This document shows positions 1-9,336 of a stretch of DNA of 64,000 bases, one piece after another (the stretch's first letter is position 1; each line of letters begins with the position of its first letter). The notes below the pieces were generated by a model that saw nothing but the letters and a program-made list of their open reading frames with translations, made no database searches and was not told the DNA's origin. Origin of the DNA: Martinezella tropici (GTDB lineage Bacteria; Pseudomonadota; Alphaproteobacteria; Rhizobiales; Rhizobiaceae); NCBI GenBank assembly GCA_000799755.1, contig JUHI01000001.1, positions 186,001 through 250,000 on the forward strand, given 5' to 3'. A program made the translations under genes and the position numbers.

Positions 1-1
1 C

Positions 2-1129
2 AGCTCGGCCTTCGCGCTTGACGGCAATGATCTACTGAAAAAGATCAACGACGTCTACGGCCAGCAGGGCGGTTCGATCGCCGCAACGAGCATTGATGTC
101 GACGACAGCACGGTGACGCTGAAGGGCGCAACCTTCAAGGCCCCCGGCATGGACGACAGCATTCCGCTCGGCGACATCACCCTGGACGGCGTCGAAGAAA
201 ACAACGGCGGCTACACGATCGAAGAGATCGATTTCGCCGATGTCGACTTCAGCAAGGATGGCGCTTCCGTTTCCGCCACCGACCTGAAGCTGAACGGCGT
301 CGAAATCCCGGCGGACACGACCAAGGGCGACCTCAGCTCCCTGCTCTATTACAAGAGCGCTCATGCTGGCGCGGTATCCGTTACGAAGGATGACACCGAA
401 GTGTTCTCCATCGAAGGCGCCGACGCTACCATGAACAAGCGCGACGACAAGTCCGGCCTCGACTTCGACGCCAAGATCAACGGCATCAAGGCCGATCTCA
501 GCAAGGTCGACGACCAGAAGACCAAGGACGCAATCGAAGCGCTCAAGCTGCAGCAGCTCTATGGCACTGTCTCCATGAAGGGCAGCTGGGAGATCGCTCC
601 CGGCACGATCAACATCAGCGAATATTCCTTCGATTTCAAGGATATCGGCAAGCTGAACCTGGCCTTCAGCATTTCCGGCTACACGCCTGCCTTCGCGAAG
701 TCGATGCAGGAAGCGCTGAAGACGGTTCGCTCCAATCCGAACCAGCAGGAAGCACAGCAGTCCGCCGGCCTTGCCATGCTCGGCCTGCTGCAGCAGCTGA
801 CCTTCAATAGCGCCCAGATCCGCTTCGACGATGCGTCCATCACGGCTCGCGCGCTCGATTTCGCCGGCAAGCAGCAGGGCGTTACCGGCAAGCAGCTCGC
901 CGACACGCTGAAGGCAATGACGCCGATCATGATGGCGCAGCTCAACGTTCCGGACCTGCAAAACGCCGTATCGGCTGCCGTCAATTCCTATCTCGACAAT
1001 CCGAAGAACCTGACGGTGACGGCCGCTCCGGGCAAGCCGGTGCCGGTGCCGATGATCATCGGTGCGGCCATGGGCGCACCGCAGACGATCCCGCAGGTCA
1101 TCGGCCTGACGGTGTCCTCGAACAATTAA
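2..1129 (+). CDS. Probable exported protein of unknown function (5' end outside window)
   Basis: The reading frame is open from the first bases of the window to a TAA at 1127-1129, so the gene starts upstream and 375 residues are visible. The first visible residues (SSAFA, then LDG) resemble the end of a signal peptide with an AxA-type cleavage site, which suggests export to the periplasm. The body alternates acidic, beta-rich stretches with Gln/Ala-rich helical stretches, and ends in a hydrophobic Pro/Gly-rich tail. I see no catalytic motif and do not recognise the family; the layered repeats recall periplasmic AsmA/YdgA-like proteins, but this is only an impression. An in-frame GTG at 113 could be mistaken for the start, but coding continues upstream of it. 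A strong hairpin terminator follows at 1153. Confidence 0.8.
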   Translation, partial: SSAFALDGNDLLKKINDVYGQQGGSIAATSIDVDDSTVTLKGATFKAPGMDDSIPLGDITLDGVEENNGGYTIEEIDFADVDFSKDGASVSATDLKLNGVEIPADTTKGDLSSLLYYKSAHAGAVSVTKDDTEVFSIEGADATMNKRDDKSGLDFDAKINGIKADLSKVDDQKTKDAIEALKLQQLYGTVSMKGSWEIAPGTINISEYSFDFKDIGKLNLAFSISGYTPAFAKSMQEALKTVRSNPNQQEAQQSAGLAMLGLLQQLTFNSAQIRFDDASITARALDFAGKQQGVTGKQLADTLKAMTPIMMAQLNVPDLQNAVSAAVNSYLDNPKNLTVTAAPGKPVPVPMIIGAAMGAPQTIPQVIGLTVSSNN

Positions 1130-1152
1130 TCTACGTTCATCGAACCATCTCG

Positions 1153-1182
1153 AAACCCGGCGATCTCGGTCGCCGGGTTTTT
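1153..1182 (+). terminator. Rho-independent terminator after the first gene
   Basis: An 11-bp perfect stem (AAACCCGGCGA at 1153-1163 with TCGCCGGGTTT at 1170-1180) has a 6-base loop and runs into five T residues. It lies 23 bases after the stop codon and serves the plus-strand gene; on the minus strand the T tract is short. Confidence 0.9.
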
Positions 1183-1204
1183 CTTTGTCCGCAGCGCAGG
1201 TTTT

Positions 1205-1825
1205 CTATCGCTGCTGATGCATCCTGAGCTCGCTCAGCGCATGAGCCAGCAGGCTCAGCAATTCTTCCGTGGTCGCGCCGTCGCGCGCCTGAACGGACAT
1301 GCCCTGCACGATGGCGCCCAGAAAACGGGCAAGGGAGCGGGCGTCAGTATCCGGCCGCATGTCTCCTTCGCTAATGCCCCTTTCGATCCGTTTGACGAAG
1401 ATATCCAGCGTCTGCAGACGCATGGATGCCACGTGATGGGCGATCGGCTCGTTCTCCTCGGCGCAATTCAGCACCGCGGTCGATATCATGCAGCCTTTCG
1501 GATGCTCCGGCGCCGTAAAGATCTTGGCGGAATTCATCAGAAAGCGCTCGAAGGCCGTCACCGTATCCAGGCTGTCCTGAAAGGGATTGCCGGGTTCGGG
1601 CCGCGGCATGCGCCGATATTGCTCGAGCGTCTCGCGATACAGCTCCGCTTTCGAGCCAAAGGCGGCATAGAGACTTTGCGGCGTGATGCCCATCGCGGCC
1701 GTCAGATCGGCGATGGAGGAACCGTCATAGCCATGTTTCCAGAAGGTGTCGCGCGCCGATGCAAGAACAGTCTCGCGATCGAAGGCCGGCGGGCGCCCAC
1801 GCTTGCGCGGCGAAGAATTTTCCAT
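1205..1825 (-). CDS. TetR/AcrR family transcriptional regulator
   Basis: This is a 206-residue repressor-type protein. The N terminus is basic (PRKRGRPPAF) and is followed by a TetR helix-turn-helix at about residues 12-58, including the typical FxxxGYxxxSIxDLxxAMGITxxSLYxxFGSKxxLY pattern. The rest is the helical ligand-binding and dimerisation domain. I chose the ATG at 1825 because an AAGGAAG ribosome-binding site precedes it; a GTG at 1852 would add nine residues. It is divergent from the serine hydrolase gene, and the intergenic DNA holds a repeated AATGGTCA element, so it probably controls itself and that hydrolase. The ligand is unknown. Confidence 0.93.
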   Translation of the reverse strand: MENSSPRKRGRPPAFDRETVLASARDTFWKHGYDGSSIADLTAAMGITPQSLYAAFGSKAELYRETLEQYRRMPRPEPGNPFQDSLDTVTAFERFLMNSAKIFTAPEHPKGCMISTAVLNCAEENEPIAHHVASMRLQTLDIFVKRIERGISEGDMRPDTDARSLARFLGAIVQGMSVQARDGATTEELLSLLAHALSELRMHQQR

Positions 1826-1843
1826 CTCTTCCTTATTTTTCAC

Positions 1844-1893
1844 AATGGTCACTCTAGAATTATTTCCCGATCTGCGTTATTCAGGAATGGTCA
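1844..1893. promoter_or_regulatory. Candidate TetR operator: two AATGGTCA direct repeats
   Basis: The 8-mer AATGGTCA occurs at 1844-1851 and again at 1886-1893, 42 bp apart (about four helical turns), between the divergent TetR and hydrolase genes. The second copy is part of an imperfect palindrome, AATG-GT-CATT. Its role as the TetR operator is inferred from position and repetition only. Confidence 0.4.
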
Positions 1894-1918
1894 TTGTGAT
1901 TATAGAAGGTTTTGCCCC

Positions 1919-3088
1919 ATGAGTCTTCCCCTGGAAAATTCCGCTCGTTCCGGCGACGGCAGCCTTGCTGAAGGCGTCGATGCCGCCATCAATTCCGCCC
2001 TCGTTGACAAGAGGCTGGTCGGAACCGTCGTTTTGATCGCTCGAGACGGAGAGCTGGTCTACAACCGCGCCGCAGGTCTGGCGGATCGGGAGAATGGCGT
2101 TGCGATGCGTGAAGATGCCATCTTCCGCCTCGCCTCGATCACCAAGCCGATCGCCACGATTACCGCTATGCGGCTTGTCGAACAGGGCCGTATCGGCCTT
2201 GACGATCCCATCACCAAATGGCTGCCGGATTTCCGGCCGCGATTGCCGGATGGCGGCGAAGCCACAATTCTCATCCGGCATCTCCTTACGCACACCTCCG
2301 GGCTTGGCTACACTTTCGCGGAAGAGCAGGACGGCCCCTATCACCGCGCCGGCGTCTCCGACGGTCTCGACACGCCCGGTCGCTCGGTCACTGATAACCT
2401 CCAGCGCCTCGCCAGCGCGCCGCTTCTCTTTGCACCCGGCGAAAACTGGCGGTATTCCCTGGCGATGGACGTGATCGGCGGCATCATCGAAAAGGAAACC
2501 GGCGGCGCTCTCGGCGATGCCGTAGCAGAACTCGTCATGAAGCCGCTCGGCCTTTCGGATACGGCATTCTCGGTCCGGGATCGAAGCCGCCTCGCCGCCA
2601 ATTATGTGAATGGCGATCCCGAGCCGCAACGAATGGAAGACGGCACGCTTGTTCCGATACTCGACGGTGTGATCCGCTTTGCGCCCGGCAGGATATTCGA
2701 TCTCGCCTCCTATCACTCCGGCGGCGCGGGCATGGCCGGGACGGCAAGCGACATTCTGACCATTCTCGACACCATCCGCAAAGGCGGCACGCCGCTGCTG
2801 TCGGCCGATACTGTGAAGACGATGATGGCCGATCAGGCAGGCGGCCATATGCAGGCGCTGCAAGCCGGCGTCGGTTTCGGCTATGGCTGGTCCGTCATCA
2901 CCGATCCCGTGGAGGCGCAGGTCCCCTTCTCGGCGGGCACGATCAAATGGGGCGGCGTCTACGGTCACAGCTGGTTCGTCGACGCCGAAAAGGGCCTGAC
3001 GGTGGTTGCCCTGACCAATACGGCGCTGGAGGGCATGTGGGGGCAATTCACGACGGATCTCGCCAAGGCGGTCTACGCGGCGCTCTAA
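1919..3088 (+). CDS. Serine hydrolase of the beta-lactamase class C / esterase family
   Basis: The protein has 389 residues and the class C beta-lactamase/DD-peptidase fold. The nucleophile motif SITK lies at residues 73-76 (Ser73, Lys76), a Tyr-Ser-Leu at 179-181 occupies the YxN position, and a C-terminal GHSWF motif occupies the KTG/HxG position. No signal peptide is apparent, so a cytoplasmic EstB-like esterase is more likely than a true beta-lactamase. The start at 1919 gives the conserved domain only; the frame is open further upstream, but that part is antisense to the TetR gene and is not real coding. Divergent from the TetR regulator, which probably controls it. The substrate cannot be told from sequence. 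Confidence 0.93.
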   Translation: MSLPLENSARSGDGSLAEGVDAAINSALVDKRLVGTVVLIARDGELVYNRAAGLADRENGVAMREDAIFRLASITKPIATITAMRLVEQGRIGLDDPITKWLPDFRPRLPDGGEATILIRHLLTHTSGLGYTFAEEQDGPYHRAGVSDGLDTPGRSVTDNLQRLASAPLLFAPGENWRYSLAMDVIGGIIEKETGGALGDAVAELVMKPLGLSDTAFSVRDRSRLAANYVNGDPEPQRMEDGTLVPILDGVIRFAPGRIFDLASYHSGGAGMAGTASDILTILDTIRKGGTPLLSADTVKTMMADQAGGHMQALQAGVGFGYGWSVITDPVEAQVPFSAGTIKWGGVYGHSWFVDAEKGLTVVALTNTALEGMWGQFTTDLAKAVYAAL

Positions 3089-3109
3089 CTGACACAAGCA
3101 GGCAAGCAA

Positions 3110-3139
3110 AAAACCCGGCGCTTTCGGTCGCCGGGTTTT
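3110..3139. terminator. Bidirectional terminator between hydrolase and aspS
   Basis: An 11-bp stem (AAAACCCGGCG / CGCCGGGTTTT) with an 8-base loop sits between the convergent hydrolase and aspS genes. It is flanked by A residues on the left and T residues on the right, so it can stop transcription on both strands. Confidence 0.9.
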
Positions 3140-3163
3140 GTATTTCATCAAACCTTAGAGGAC

Positions 3164-4954
3164 TTAGTCCTTCTTGACCGGCGGTACCGGGCGGATGGCC
3201 AGTTCGCGCAGCTGCGTCGGCGTTGCGGCCGAAGGAGCGCCCATCAGCAGATCCTGTGCCTGCTGGTTCATCGGGAACAGCGAGATTTCGCGCAGGTTCT
3301 TGGCGCCAACCAGGAGCATGACGATACGGTCGATACCGAAGGCAGCGCCGCCGTGCGGAGGCGCGCCGTACTGGAAGGCGCGATAGAGACCGCCGAAGCG
3401 CTCTTCGACGTCGGTCTGGCTGAGACCGACCTTTTCGAAGGCAGCGACCATGGTCTCCGGCGACTGGTTACGGATCGAGCCCGAAGCGATTTCAAAGCCG
3501 TTGCAGACGGCGTCGTACTGGAACGCCTTGATCGTGAGCGGATCCTGGTTCTGCAGCGCCTCAAGGCCGCCCTGCGGCATCGAGAACGGGTTGTGAGCGA
3601 AATCGACCTTCTTCTCTTCCTCGCTCCATTCGAAGAACGGGAAGTCGACAATCCAGCACAGCTCGAAACGGTCGCGATCGACCAGATTCAGCTCTTCGCC
3701 GGCCCGGGTGCGGGCTTCACCGGCAAATTTGTAGAACTTGGAGGGATCGCCAGCGACGAAGAAGCAGGCATCGCCATCGTCGAGGCCGAGCTGCGTGCGG
3801 ATCGCATCCGTGCGCTCTTCGCCGATGTTCTTGGCAAGCGGGCCAGCACCTTCGAGCTTCTCGCCTTCCTTGCGCCAGAAGATGTAGCCGAGGCCCGGCT
3901 GACCCTGGCTTTGCGCCCACGCATTCATGCGGTCGCAGAATGCTCTGGAACCGCCGGTCTTGGCCGGAATCGCCCAGACTTCGACCTTCGGGTTGGAAGC
4001 GATCATGTTGGCGAAGACCTTGAAGCCGGAGCCGGCGAAATGCTCGGTGACGGCTTCCATGACGATCGGGTTACGCAGGTCCGGCTTGTCGGAGCCATAC
4101 TTGCGGATGGCGACGTCATAGGGGATGCGCGGCCATTCCTTGGTGACCGGCTTGCCTTCGGCAAACTCCTCGAACACCTGGGTCATCAGCGGACCCATCG
4201 TGTTCCAGACGTCTTCCTGCGTCACGAAGCTCATTTCGAGGTCGAGCTGGTAGAATTCGCCCGGCAGACGGTCGGCACGCGGGTCTTCATCGCGGAAGCA
4301 CGGTGCAATCTGGAAGTAGCGGTCGAAGCCTGCAACCATCAGCAGCTGCTTGTACTGCTGCGGCGCCTGCGGCAGCGCGTAGAAGGTGCCGGGATGGATA
4401 CGGCTCGGCACGAGGAAGTCACGCGCGCCTTCCGGCGACGATGCCGTCAGGATCGGGGTCGTATATTCGGTAAAGCCGACGTCGCCCATGTGGCGGCGCA
4501 TCGAGGAGATAACCTGCGTGCGCTTGACGATGTTCTTGTGCAGCGTTTCGCGGCGAAGATCGAGGAAGCGATACTTCAGGCGAACGTCTTCCGGATAGTC
4601 GGGCTCGCCGAAGACGGGCAGCGGCAGTTCCTTGGCGGCGGAGAGCACTTCGATCTCCTGAGCGTAAAGCTCGATCTCGCCGGTCGGCATGTTCTTGTTG
4701 ACGGTGTCGTCCGTGCGGGCTTTCACGAGGCCGTCGATGCGGATGACCCATTCACCGCGAACGGTTTCGGCAAGCTTGAAGGCCGGAGAATCGGGGTCGG
4801 CCACGACCTGAGTGATGCCGTAATGATCGCGCAGGTCGATGAACAGCACGCCGCCATGATCTCGGACGCGATGGACCCAGCCGGAGATGCGGACGGTCGA
4901 ACCGACGTCGGACTTGCGCAGGGCGGCGCATGTGTGGCTGCGATAGCGATGCAT
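3164..4954 (-). CDS. aspS: Aspartyl-tRNA synthetase
   Basis: This 596-residue class IIb aminoacyl-tRNA synthetase charges tRNA-Asp in the cytoplasm. The N-terminal OB-fold anticodon-binding domain begins [12 protein letters not shown] and contains the VRDHGG segment. Class II motif 2 is visible as [19 protein letters not shown] and motif 3 as GIDRIVMLL near the C terminus. The length fits the long bacterial type with the GAD insert domain. I chose the ATG at 4954 because the canonical N terminus starts there; the frame is open 29 codons further upstream, without family similarity. A possible -35 TTGACA lies at 5055-5060. It is convergent with the serine hydrolase gene and shares its terminator. 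Confidence 0.98.
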   Translation of the reverse strand: MHRYRSHTCAALRKSDVGSTVRISGWVHRVRDHGGVLFIDLRDHYGITQVVADPDSPAFKLAETVRGEWVIRIDGLVKARTDDTVNKNMPTGEIELYAQEIEVLSAAKELPLPVFGEPDYPEDVRLKYRFLDLRRETLHKNIVKRTQVISSMRRHMGDVGFTEYTTPILTASSPEGARDFLVPSRIHPGTFYALPQAPQQYKQLLMVAGFDRYFQIAPCFRDEDPRADRLPGEFYQLDLEMSFVTQEDVWNTMGPLMTQVFEEFAEGKPVTKEWPRIPYDVAIRKYGSDKPDLRNPIVMEAVTEHFAGSGFKVFANMIASNPKVEVWAIPAKTGGSRAFCDRMNAWAQSQGQPGLGYIFWRKEGEKLEGAGPLAKNIGEERTDAIRTQLGLDDGDACFFVAGDPSKFYKFAGEARTRAGEELNLVDRDRFELCWIVDFPFFEWSEEEKKVDFAHNPFSMPQGGLEALQNQDPLTIKAFQYDAVCNGFEIASGSIRNQSPETMVAAFEKVGLSQTDVEERFGGLYRAFQYGAPPHGGAAFGIDRIVMLLVGAKNLREISLFPMNQQAQDLLMGAPSAATPTQLRELAIRPVPPVKKD

Positions 4955-5219
4955 AGTATATATCCTGGACTTGGCGGACCGCGGCGAAAGGACATGCAAG
5001 CCCCTCGCCTGCCGACGAGAAAATCGGGCGGAAAAGCGCATGGCACGCCCGATTTGTCAAGGCTCGAACGTCGTAAGTCGCCTCAAAGCTGTTTTCAATC
5101 GTCGCCCATATCGACATCCGCAAGTAGCCGCTGTGGCAGTTTGGCTACCTCAATGCTATTGCTGAACGACAAGGTCAACTTTAAACAGGCATCATACCTC
5201 TTCGCCCCCGGAGCCTGAC

Positions 5220-6611
5220 ATGCCGATCCTGACCCGCCGCAATCTCCTGAAAGCCTCAGCCGTTGCCGGCGCCTATGGTATCGGGCTTTGCATCGCCGGA
5301 AAGTTTGCCGGAAAGGCCGCCGCGGCCGAGCCGCGCGTGCTGAAGACGGCCAAGATCGAAGCCAATCTCATCGACGGCGGCGTCACAAGGAGCGTGCTTA
5401 CCTATGGCGAGGCAGGCATGCCACCGGTCGTGCGGATGAAAAAGGGCGAATCCTTCGCCGCGCGGCTGATCAACGGCATAGACGATCCGACTACCATTCA
5501 CTGGCATGGCATCCGGCTTCCGAACAATATGGACGGCGTGCCCTTCCTGACCCAGCCCTATGTCTATACGGGCGATCATTTCGACTACGCCTTCACGCCG
5601 CCGGATGCCGGCACCTTCTGGTATCACCCGCATTGCAACACGCTGGAGCAGATGGGCCACGGGATGACCGGCGTCATCGTCGTCGAAAATCCCAAGGACC
5701 CGGCATTTGATTCGGAAGTGGTGTTGAACCTGCGCGACTGGCGGCTGGGGGGAGACGGACAGTTCATCGCCCAGTTCCGCCCGCGCGATGCGGCGAAGTC
5801 CGGCACCTATGGCACCGTGCGCACCGCGAATTGGCAGCAGCAGCCTCAATATGATGCCCCTTCCGGCGGCCTCGTCCGTCTGCGAATGGCGATCACCGAC
5901 GTCACGCGCATCTTCTCGTTCCGCATGGATGGCGCGGAAGGCACGGTGATCTCCATCGATGGCAATCCCGTGCCGCAACGGTTTCCGCTGGATGTCCTGC
6001 AGCTTGGGCCGGGACAGCGGCTCGAACTGGCCGTGCGCATGCCGGATAGCGAAGGCGCGATCGTCAAGCTCGAAGATATCAAGGGCACCAATCCGAAAGT
6101 GCTGGCGACATTGCGCGCGGTTGGCGCTTCCCTGAAACGCGATGTCCGCGATCTGGCTCCGCTGGAGGCCAATCCCGTGCAGAAGGCCGATCTGGGTTCG
6201 GCCACCCATATTCCGCTGATCCTCAGCGCCACGGCGGAAAATACGGCCGACAGCACGATCTGCGGCTCGCTCGGCTACAGCTTCTGGGCGATCAACAAGG
6301 TGCCGTGGCCGGGCGACACGCCCGACCCGACCGCGCCGCTTGCCGAGCTCAAGCTCGGCAAGAGCTACGTCATCGACATGGAGAACGTTACTCCGCATAG
6401 CCATCCGATCCATCTGCATGGAATGAGCTTTACGGTCCTCTCGTCATCGACGAAGCAGGTACAGCCCTTCGTATCCGATACCTATCTCATTCAGCCGGAT
6501 GAAAAGGTGCAGCTTGCCTTCGTTGCCGACAATCCCGGCGACTGGCTGCTGCATTGCCATATCATCGAGCACCAGAAGACCGGCATGACCAGCTACGTGC
6601 GCGTGGCCTGA
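5220..6611 (+). CDS. Tat-exported multicopper oxidase (laccase/CueO/SufI-like)
   Basis: The protein has 463 residues. Its N terminus (TRRNLLKAS, then a hydrophobic stretch ending AAAAEP near residue 37) is a twin-arginine signal, so it is folded with its copper and exported to the periplasm. All four copper-binding blocks are present: HWHG at 94-97, HPH at 136-138, HSHPIHLHG at 393-401 and HCHIIEHQKTGM from 445, which holds the type 1 copper Cys446. It should therefore be an active oxidase coupling substrate oxidation to reduction of O2 to water. Copper or metal detoxification or phenol oxidation are possible roles. No copper regulator or copper pump lies nearby, so the substrate is open. It stands alone between aspS and rnd. 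Confidence 0.94.
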   Translation: MPILTRRNLLKASAVAGAYGIGLCIAGKFAGKAAAAEPRVLKTAKIEANLIDGGVTRSVLTYGEAGMPPVVRMKKGESFAARLINGIDDPTTIHWHGIRLPNNMDGVPFLTQPYVYTGDHFDYAFTPPDAGTFWYHPHCNTLEQMGHGMTGVIVVENPKDPAFDSEVVLNLRDWRLGGDGQFIAQFRPRDAAKSGTYGTVRTANWQQQPQYDAPSGGLVRLRMAITDVTRIFSFRMDGAEGTVISIDGNPVPQRFPLDVLQLGPGQRLELAVRMPDSEGAIVKLEDIKGTNPKVLATLRAVGASLKRDVRDLAPLEANPVQKADLGSATHIPLILSATAENTADSTICGSLGYSFWAINKVPWPGDTPDPTAPLAELKLGKSYVIDMENVTPHSHPIHLHGMSFTVLSSSTKQVQPFVSDTYLIQPDEKVQLAFVADNPGDWLLHCHIIEHQKTGMTSYVRVA

Positions 6612-6782
6612 GCGGTCGAGAGCCAGCTCCATCGTACCCGGTTTAGGTCGATGACGTCACAGTTCCCGGCAAATTCAACCAAAAGCGAAATGCGGCAAAG
6701 GCTTTGTCCGCGAAAGTATTGACATATCCGGCTGAAAGGAGAAGGAAGTTAAAGAACTATTTTACCGATTGAATGTGTTGAG

Positions 6783-7928
6783 ATGATCGAAACTACCGCC
6801 CAATTGGAGGCGGCCTGCCAAGAGCTGGCCAAGTCGGATTTTATTACGATCGATACCGAATTCCTGCGAGAAACGACCTTCTGGCCGGAACTGTGTTTGA
6901 TACAGATGGCAAGCCCCACCACCGAAGTGCTGGTGGACCCGCTGGCCAAGGGGCTGGACCTGGCACCCTTCTTCGAACTGATGGCCAATCCATCGGTGCT
7001 GAAGGTGTTTCATGCTGCCCGCCAGGATATCGAAATCATTTTCCATCGCGGCAATCTCATTCCGCATCCGATCTTCGACACGCAGGTCGCGGCGATGGTC
7101 TGCGGTTTCGGCGATTCCGTTTCCTACGACCAGCTCGTCAGCCGTATCAAGAATGTCCATATCGACAAGTCCTCGCGCTTTACCGACTGGAGCCGCCGAC
7201 CGCTCTCGGAAAAGCAGCTGGACTATGCGCTCGCAGATGTAACCCATCTGCGCGATGTCTACCTTTCGCTTGCTGAGCAGCTGAAGCGCGAGGGACGCGC
7301 CTCCTGGCTCCAGGAAGAAATGGCGATCCTCGAGGCGCGCGAAACCTACGACCTGCATCCCGACGATGCCTGGCAGCGGCTGAAGATGCGGCTGCGCAAG
7401 CCGCAGGAGCTGGCCGTCCTCAAATATGTTGCCGCATGGCGCGAACGCGAGGCACGCGCCCGCAACGTTCCGCGCGCCCGGGTGCTGAAGGACGACGCGA
7501 TCTACGAAATCGCTCAGCAACAGCCGAAGGATACCGAGGCGCTGGCGCGCCTGCGCACCATCCCCAAGGGTTGGGAACGGTCGGCCGGCGGTACTACCGT
7601 CCTCGAAGCGATCAACGCAGCGCTGGCTCTGCCAAAGTCCGAAATGCCGCATCCGCCGCGCCATCAGCAGGCGCCGGAGGGCACGGCTGCCGCTTCGGAA
7701 CTGCTGAAGGTGTTGCTGAAGCTGATTGCCGAAAAGCATGGCGTTGCCCCGAAAGTGATCGCCAACAGCGACGATCTGGACAAGATCGCCGCCGAAGGCG
7801 AAAAGGCCGATGTCGCGGCTCTGACCGGCTGGCGCCGCGATCTCTTCGGCGAGACGGCATTGCAGCTGATCCAGGGTCAGGTGGCCCTGCGCTTCGTCGG
7901 CAAGCGCATCGAGACCGTCACCCTCTAG
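6783..7928 (+). CDS. rnd: Ribonuclease D
   Basis: This 381-residue 3'-5' exoribonuclease matures tRNA and other stable RNA 3' ends. The N-terminal DnaQ-like (DEDD) exonuclease domain shows DTE at residues 24-26 (Exo I), VFHAARQDIEI (Exo II) and the C-terminal DYALADVTHL (Exo III). An HRDC RNA-binding domain follows at about 205-285, and a second helical region completes the usual length. The ATG at 6783 matches the normal N terminus. It is a single gene with a 171-bp upstream gap in which I find no convincing promoter. Confidence 0.97.
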   Translation: MIETTAQLEAACQELAKSDFITIDTEFLRETTFWPELCLIQMASPTTEVLVDPLAKGLDLAPFFELMANPSVLKVFHAARQDIEIIFHRGNLIPHPIFDTQVAAMVCGFGDSVSYDQLVSRIKNVHIDKSSRFTDWSRRPLSEKQLDYALADVTHLRDVYLSLAEQLKREGRASWLQEEMAILEARETYDLHPDDAWQRLKMRLRKPQELAVLKYVAAWREREARARNVPRARVLKDDAIYEIAQQQPKDTEALARLRTIPKGWERSAGGTTVLEAINAALALPKSEMPHPPRHQQAPEGTAAASELLKVLLKLIAEKHGVAPKVIANSDDLDKIAAEGEKADVAALTGWRRDLFGETALQLIQGQVALRFVGKRIETVTL

Positions 7929-8119
7929 CTGCGACATTCTCCTTTCCCGGCGCCTTGCGATTGCGTATGATTCGCGCATCTGGGCGTCGGTCGTCATCAC
8001 GATTGCGCCGCAAATCTCGTGGAATGAACGTCTTATGTAATCGTTCTATTCGATGACGTTCCGGTTTGCCGGCGCAATCCCGCGTCGATGACAGGCGTCG
8101 TTTCTCGGCGGAAAAATGA

Positions 8120-9172
8120 ATGGGTATTGTCCATTCGACACGTAACTGGATTCTGACGTCGCTGCTTGTTGCCTCGACCGGCGTCCTCTACGGCAAGCTG
8201 TTCTTCCCGCAGGCGCCGATGTATATCGGCGCCATCTTCGCATTGTTCTGCGGCATGCCGCTGCTCGTCTTCGAACGCCGGATGATCCTGCCGCGGCTGA
8301 ACGACTGGATGCACCGGCTACCGACGCCGGCCTTCATCCTCTCGGCCCTCGTCGTCGATTTCCTCCTGATGAGCGTCGGCTATGCGATGGCGGGCAGCAT
8401 CATGAAGCTTCTGGGCCTGGTCGACGGGTCCTGGGAAGATCTGACGCTGCTGAAGATAGACGTCTACATCTATGCCGTCCTGGTGACCGCCGTCATCATC
8501 TTCATCGGCCGCGTGCGGGAACTGCTCGGCCGCGACGTCTTCCTCAGCCTGTTGACCGGCCGCTACCGCAATCCGGTACAGGAGGAACGCGTCTTCCTCT
8601 TCATCGATCTCGTCGGTTCCACAGCCTTTGCGGAAGAGCATGGCGATCTGAAAACGCAGGAATTTCTGGGCGCGGTGTTCGGCGCCATGGCGGAGCCCGT
8701 GCGCCGGCACAAAGGGGCGATCGACGACTATATCGGCGATGCCGCCATCATTACCTGGCCGCTTCGCCGCGGCGTCAAGAATGCCAATTGCGTGCGCTGC
8801 GTCTTCACGATTCTCAACGATATCGAGGCGAATGCGGAGAGCTGGTTAAAGTCCTATGGCAGAGTGCCGCGCCTCAGAGCCGCCCTGCACGGCGGCGGCA
8901 TCGTCACCGCCGAAATCGGCGTCGATCACCATAAGATCGCCTATTTCGGCGACACGGTGAACACGACGGCAAGGCTGGAGTCGCTCTGCAAGACGCTGGA
9001 GCGCCAGGTGCTGATTTCCAGCGATCTCGCCAGACGGCTCGATCTTCCCGAGGGGGTCCTCAAGGAGGAGTTGGGCGAGCATGTCGTTCGCGGCCGGGAT
9101 CAAACCCTTGGCGTCATCGCGCTTCATACGCAGGACCGACAGGCGCTGAAAACGCTTCGCGGCAGATCGTAA
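8120..9172 (+). CDS. Membrane-anchored class III adenylate/guanylate cyclase, atypical active site
   Basis: The protein has 350 residues. The first 135 or so contain about four hydrophobic segments (roughly 11-30, 34-52, 70-95 and 113-130), and a class III nucleotide cyclase domain follows from about 155 to 310. Both metal-binding aspartates are present (Asp163 in FIDLVGST, Asp207 in YIGDA), as are the transition-state pair Asn281 and Arg285 in NTTARLE. The position normally held by the base-selecting lysine (KxxGD) is Asp203, while the partner specificity position is Asp278 (FGDTVN). Catalysis is thus plausible but substrate choice is uncertain. No effector or regulator gene is adjacent. It may equally bind a non-standard nucleotide or serve as a sensor. 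Confidence 0.9.
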   Translation: MGIVHSTRNWILTSLLVASTGVLYGKLFFPQAPMYIGAIFALFCGMPLLVFERRMILPRLNDWMHRLPTPAFILSALVVDFLLMSVGYAMAGSIMKLLGLVDGSWEDLTLLKIDVYIYAVLVTAVIIFIGRVRELLGRDVFLSLLTGRYRNPVQEERVFLFIDLVGSTAFAEEHGDLKTQEFLGAVFGAMAEPVRRHKGAIDDYIGDAAIITWPLRRGVKNANCVRCVFTILNDIEANAESWLKSYGRVPRLRAALHGGGIVTAEIGVDHHKIAYFGDTVNTTARLESLCKTLERQVLISSDLARRLDLPEGVLKEELGEHVVRGRDQTLGVIALHTQDRQALKTLRGRS

Positions 9173-9336
9173 GTGATGCATATCATTAGCTGCATTTCAT
9201 ATCGATACCCGCCAAAGCTTCACACCCCATGGGTTGTCCACAGTCACCAAATCTTCACCTAAGCGTTAATTCGCGGACATAGCTCGCCTGTTAAGCGGAG
9301 GGTGTTTTCACCACTCCACACCAATAAGGTGACACG

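Noticed and set aside
1217..1918. N-terminal extension of the serine hydrolase
   Set aside because: The open frame continues upstream but runs antisense to the TetR gene; the hydrolase domain begins normally after the ATG at 1919.
3353..5218. A 621-codon open frame opposite aspS
   Set aside because: It is a shadow frame caused by high G+C codon use; aspS on the other strand has complete motifs, and the antisense translation matches no family pattern. The same applies to long frames opposite uvrC (25881-27665), lptD (45690-47468), ppk (13056-14786) and the phytase-like gene (9499-10581).
9233..9241. TTGTCCACA resembling a DnaA box
   Set aside because: It differs from TTWTNCACA at a fixed position and no further boxes, AT-rich element or replication genes are near, so it is not an origin.
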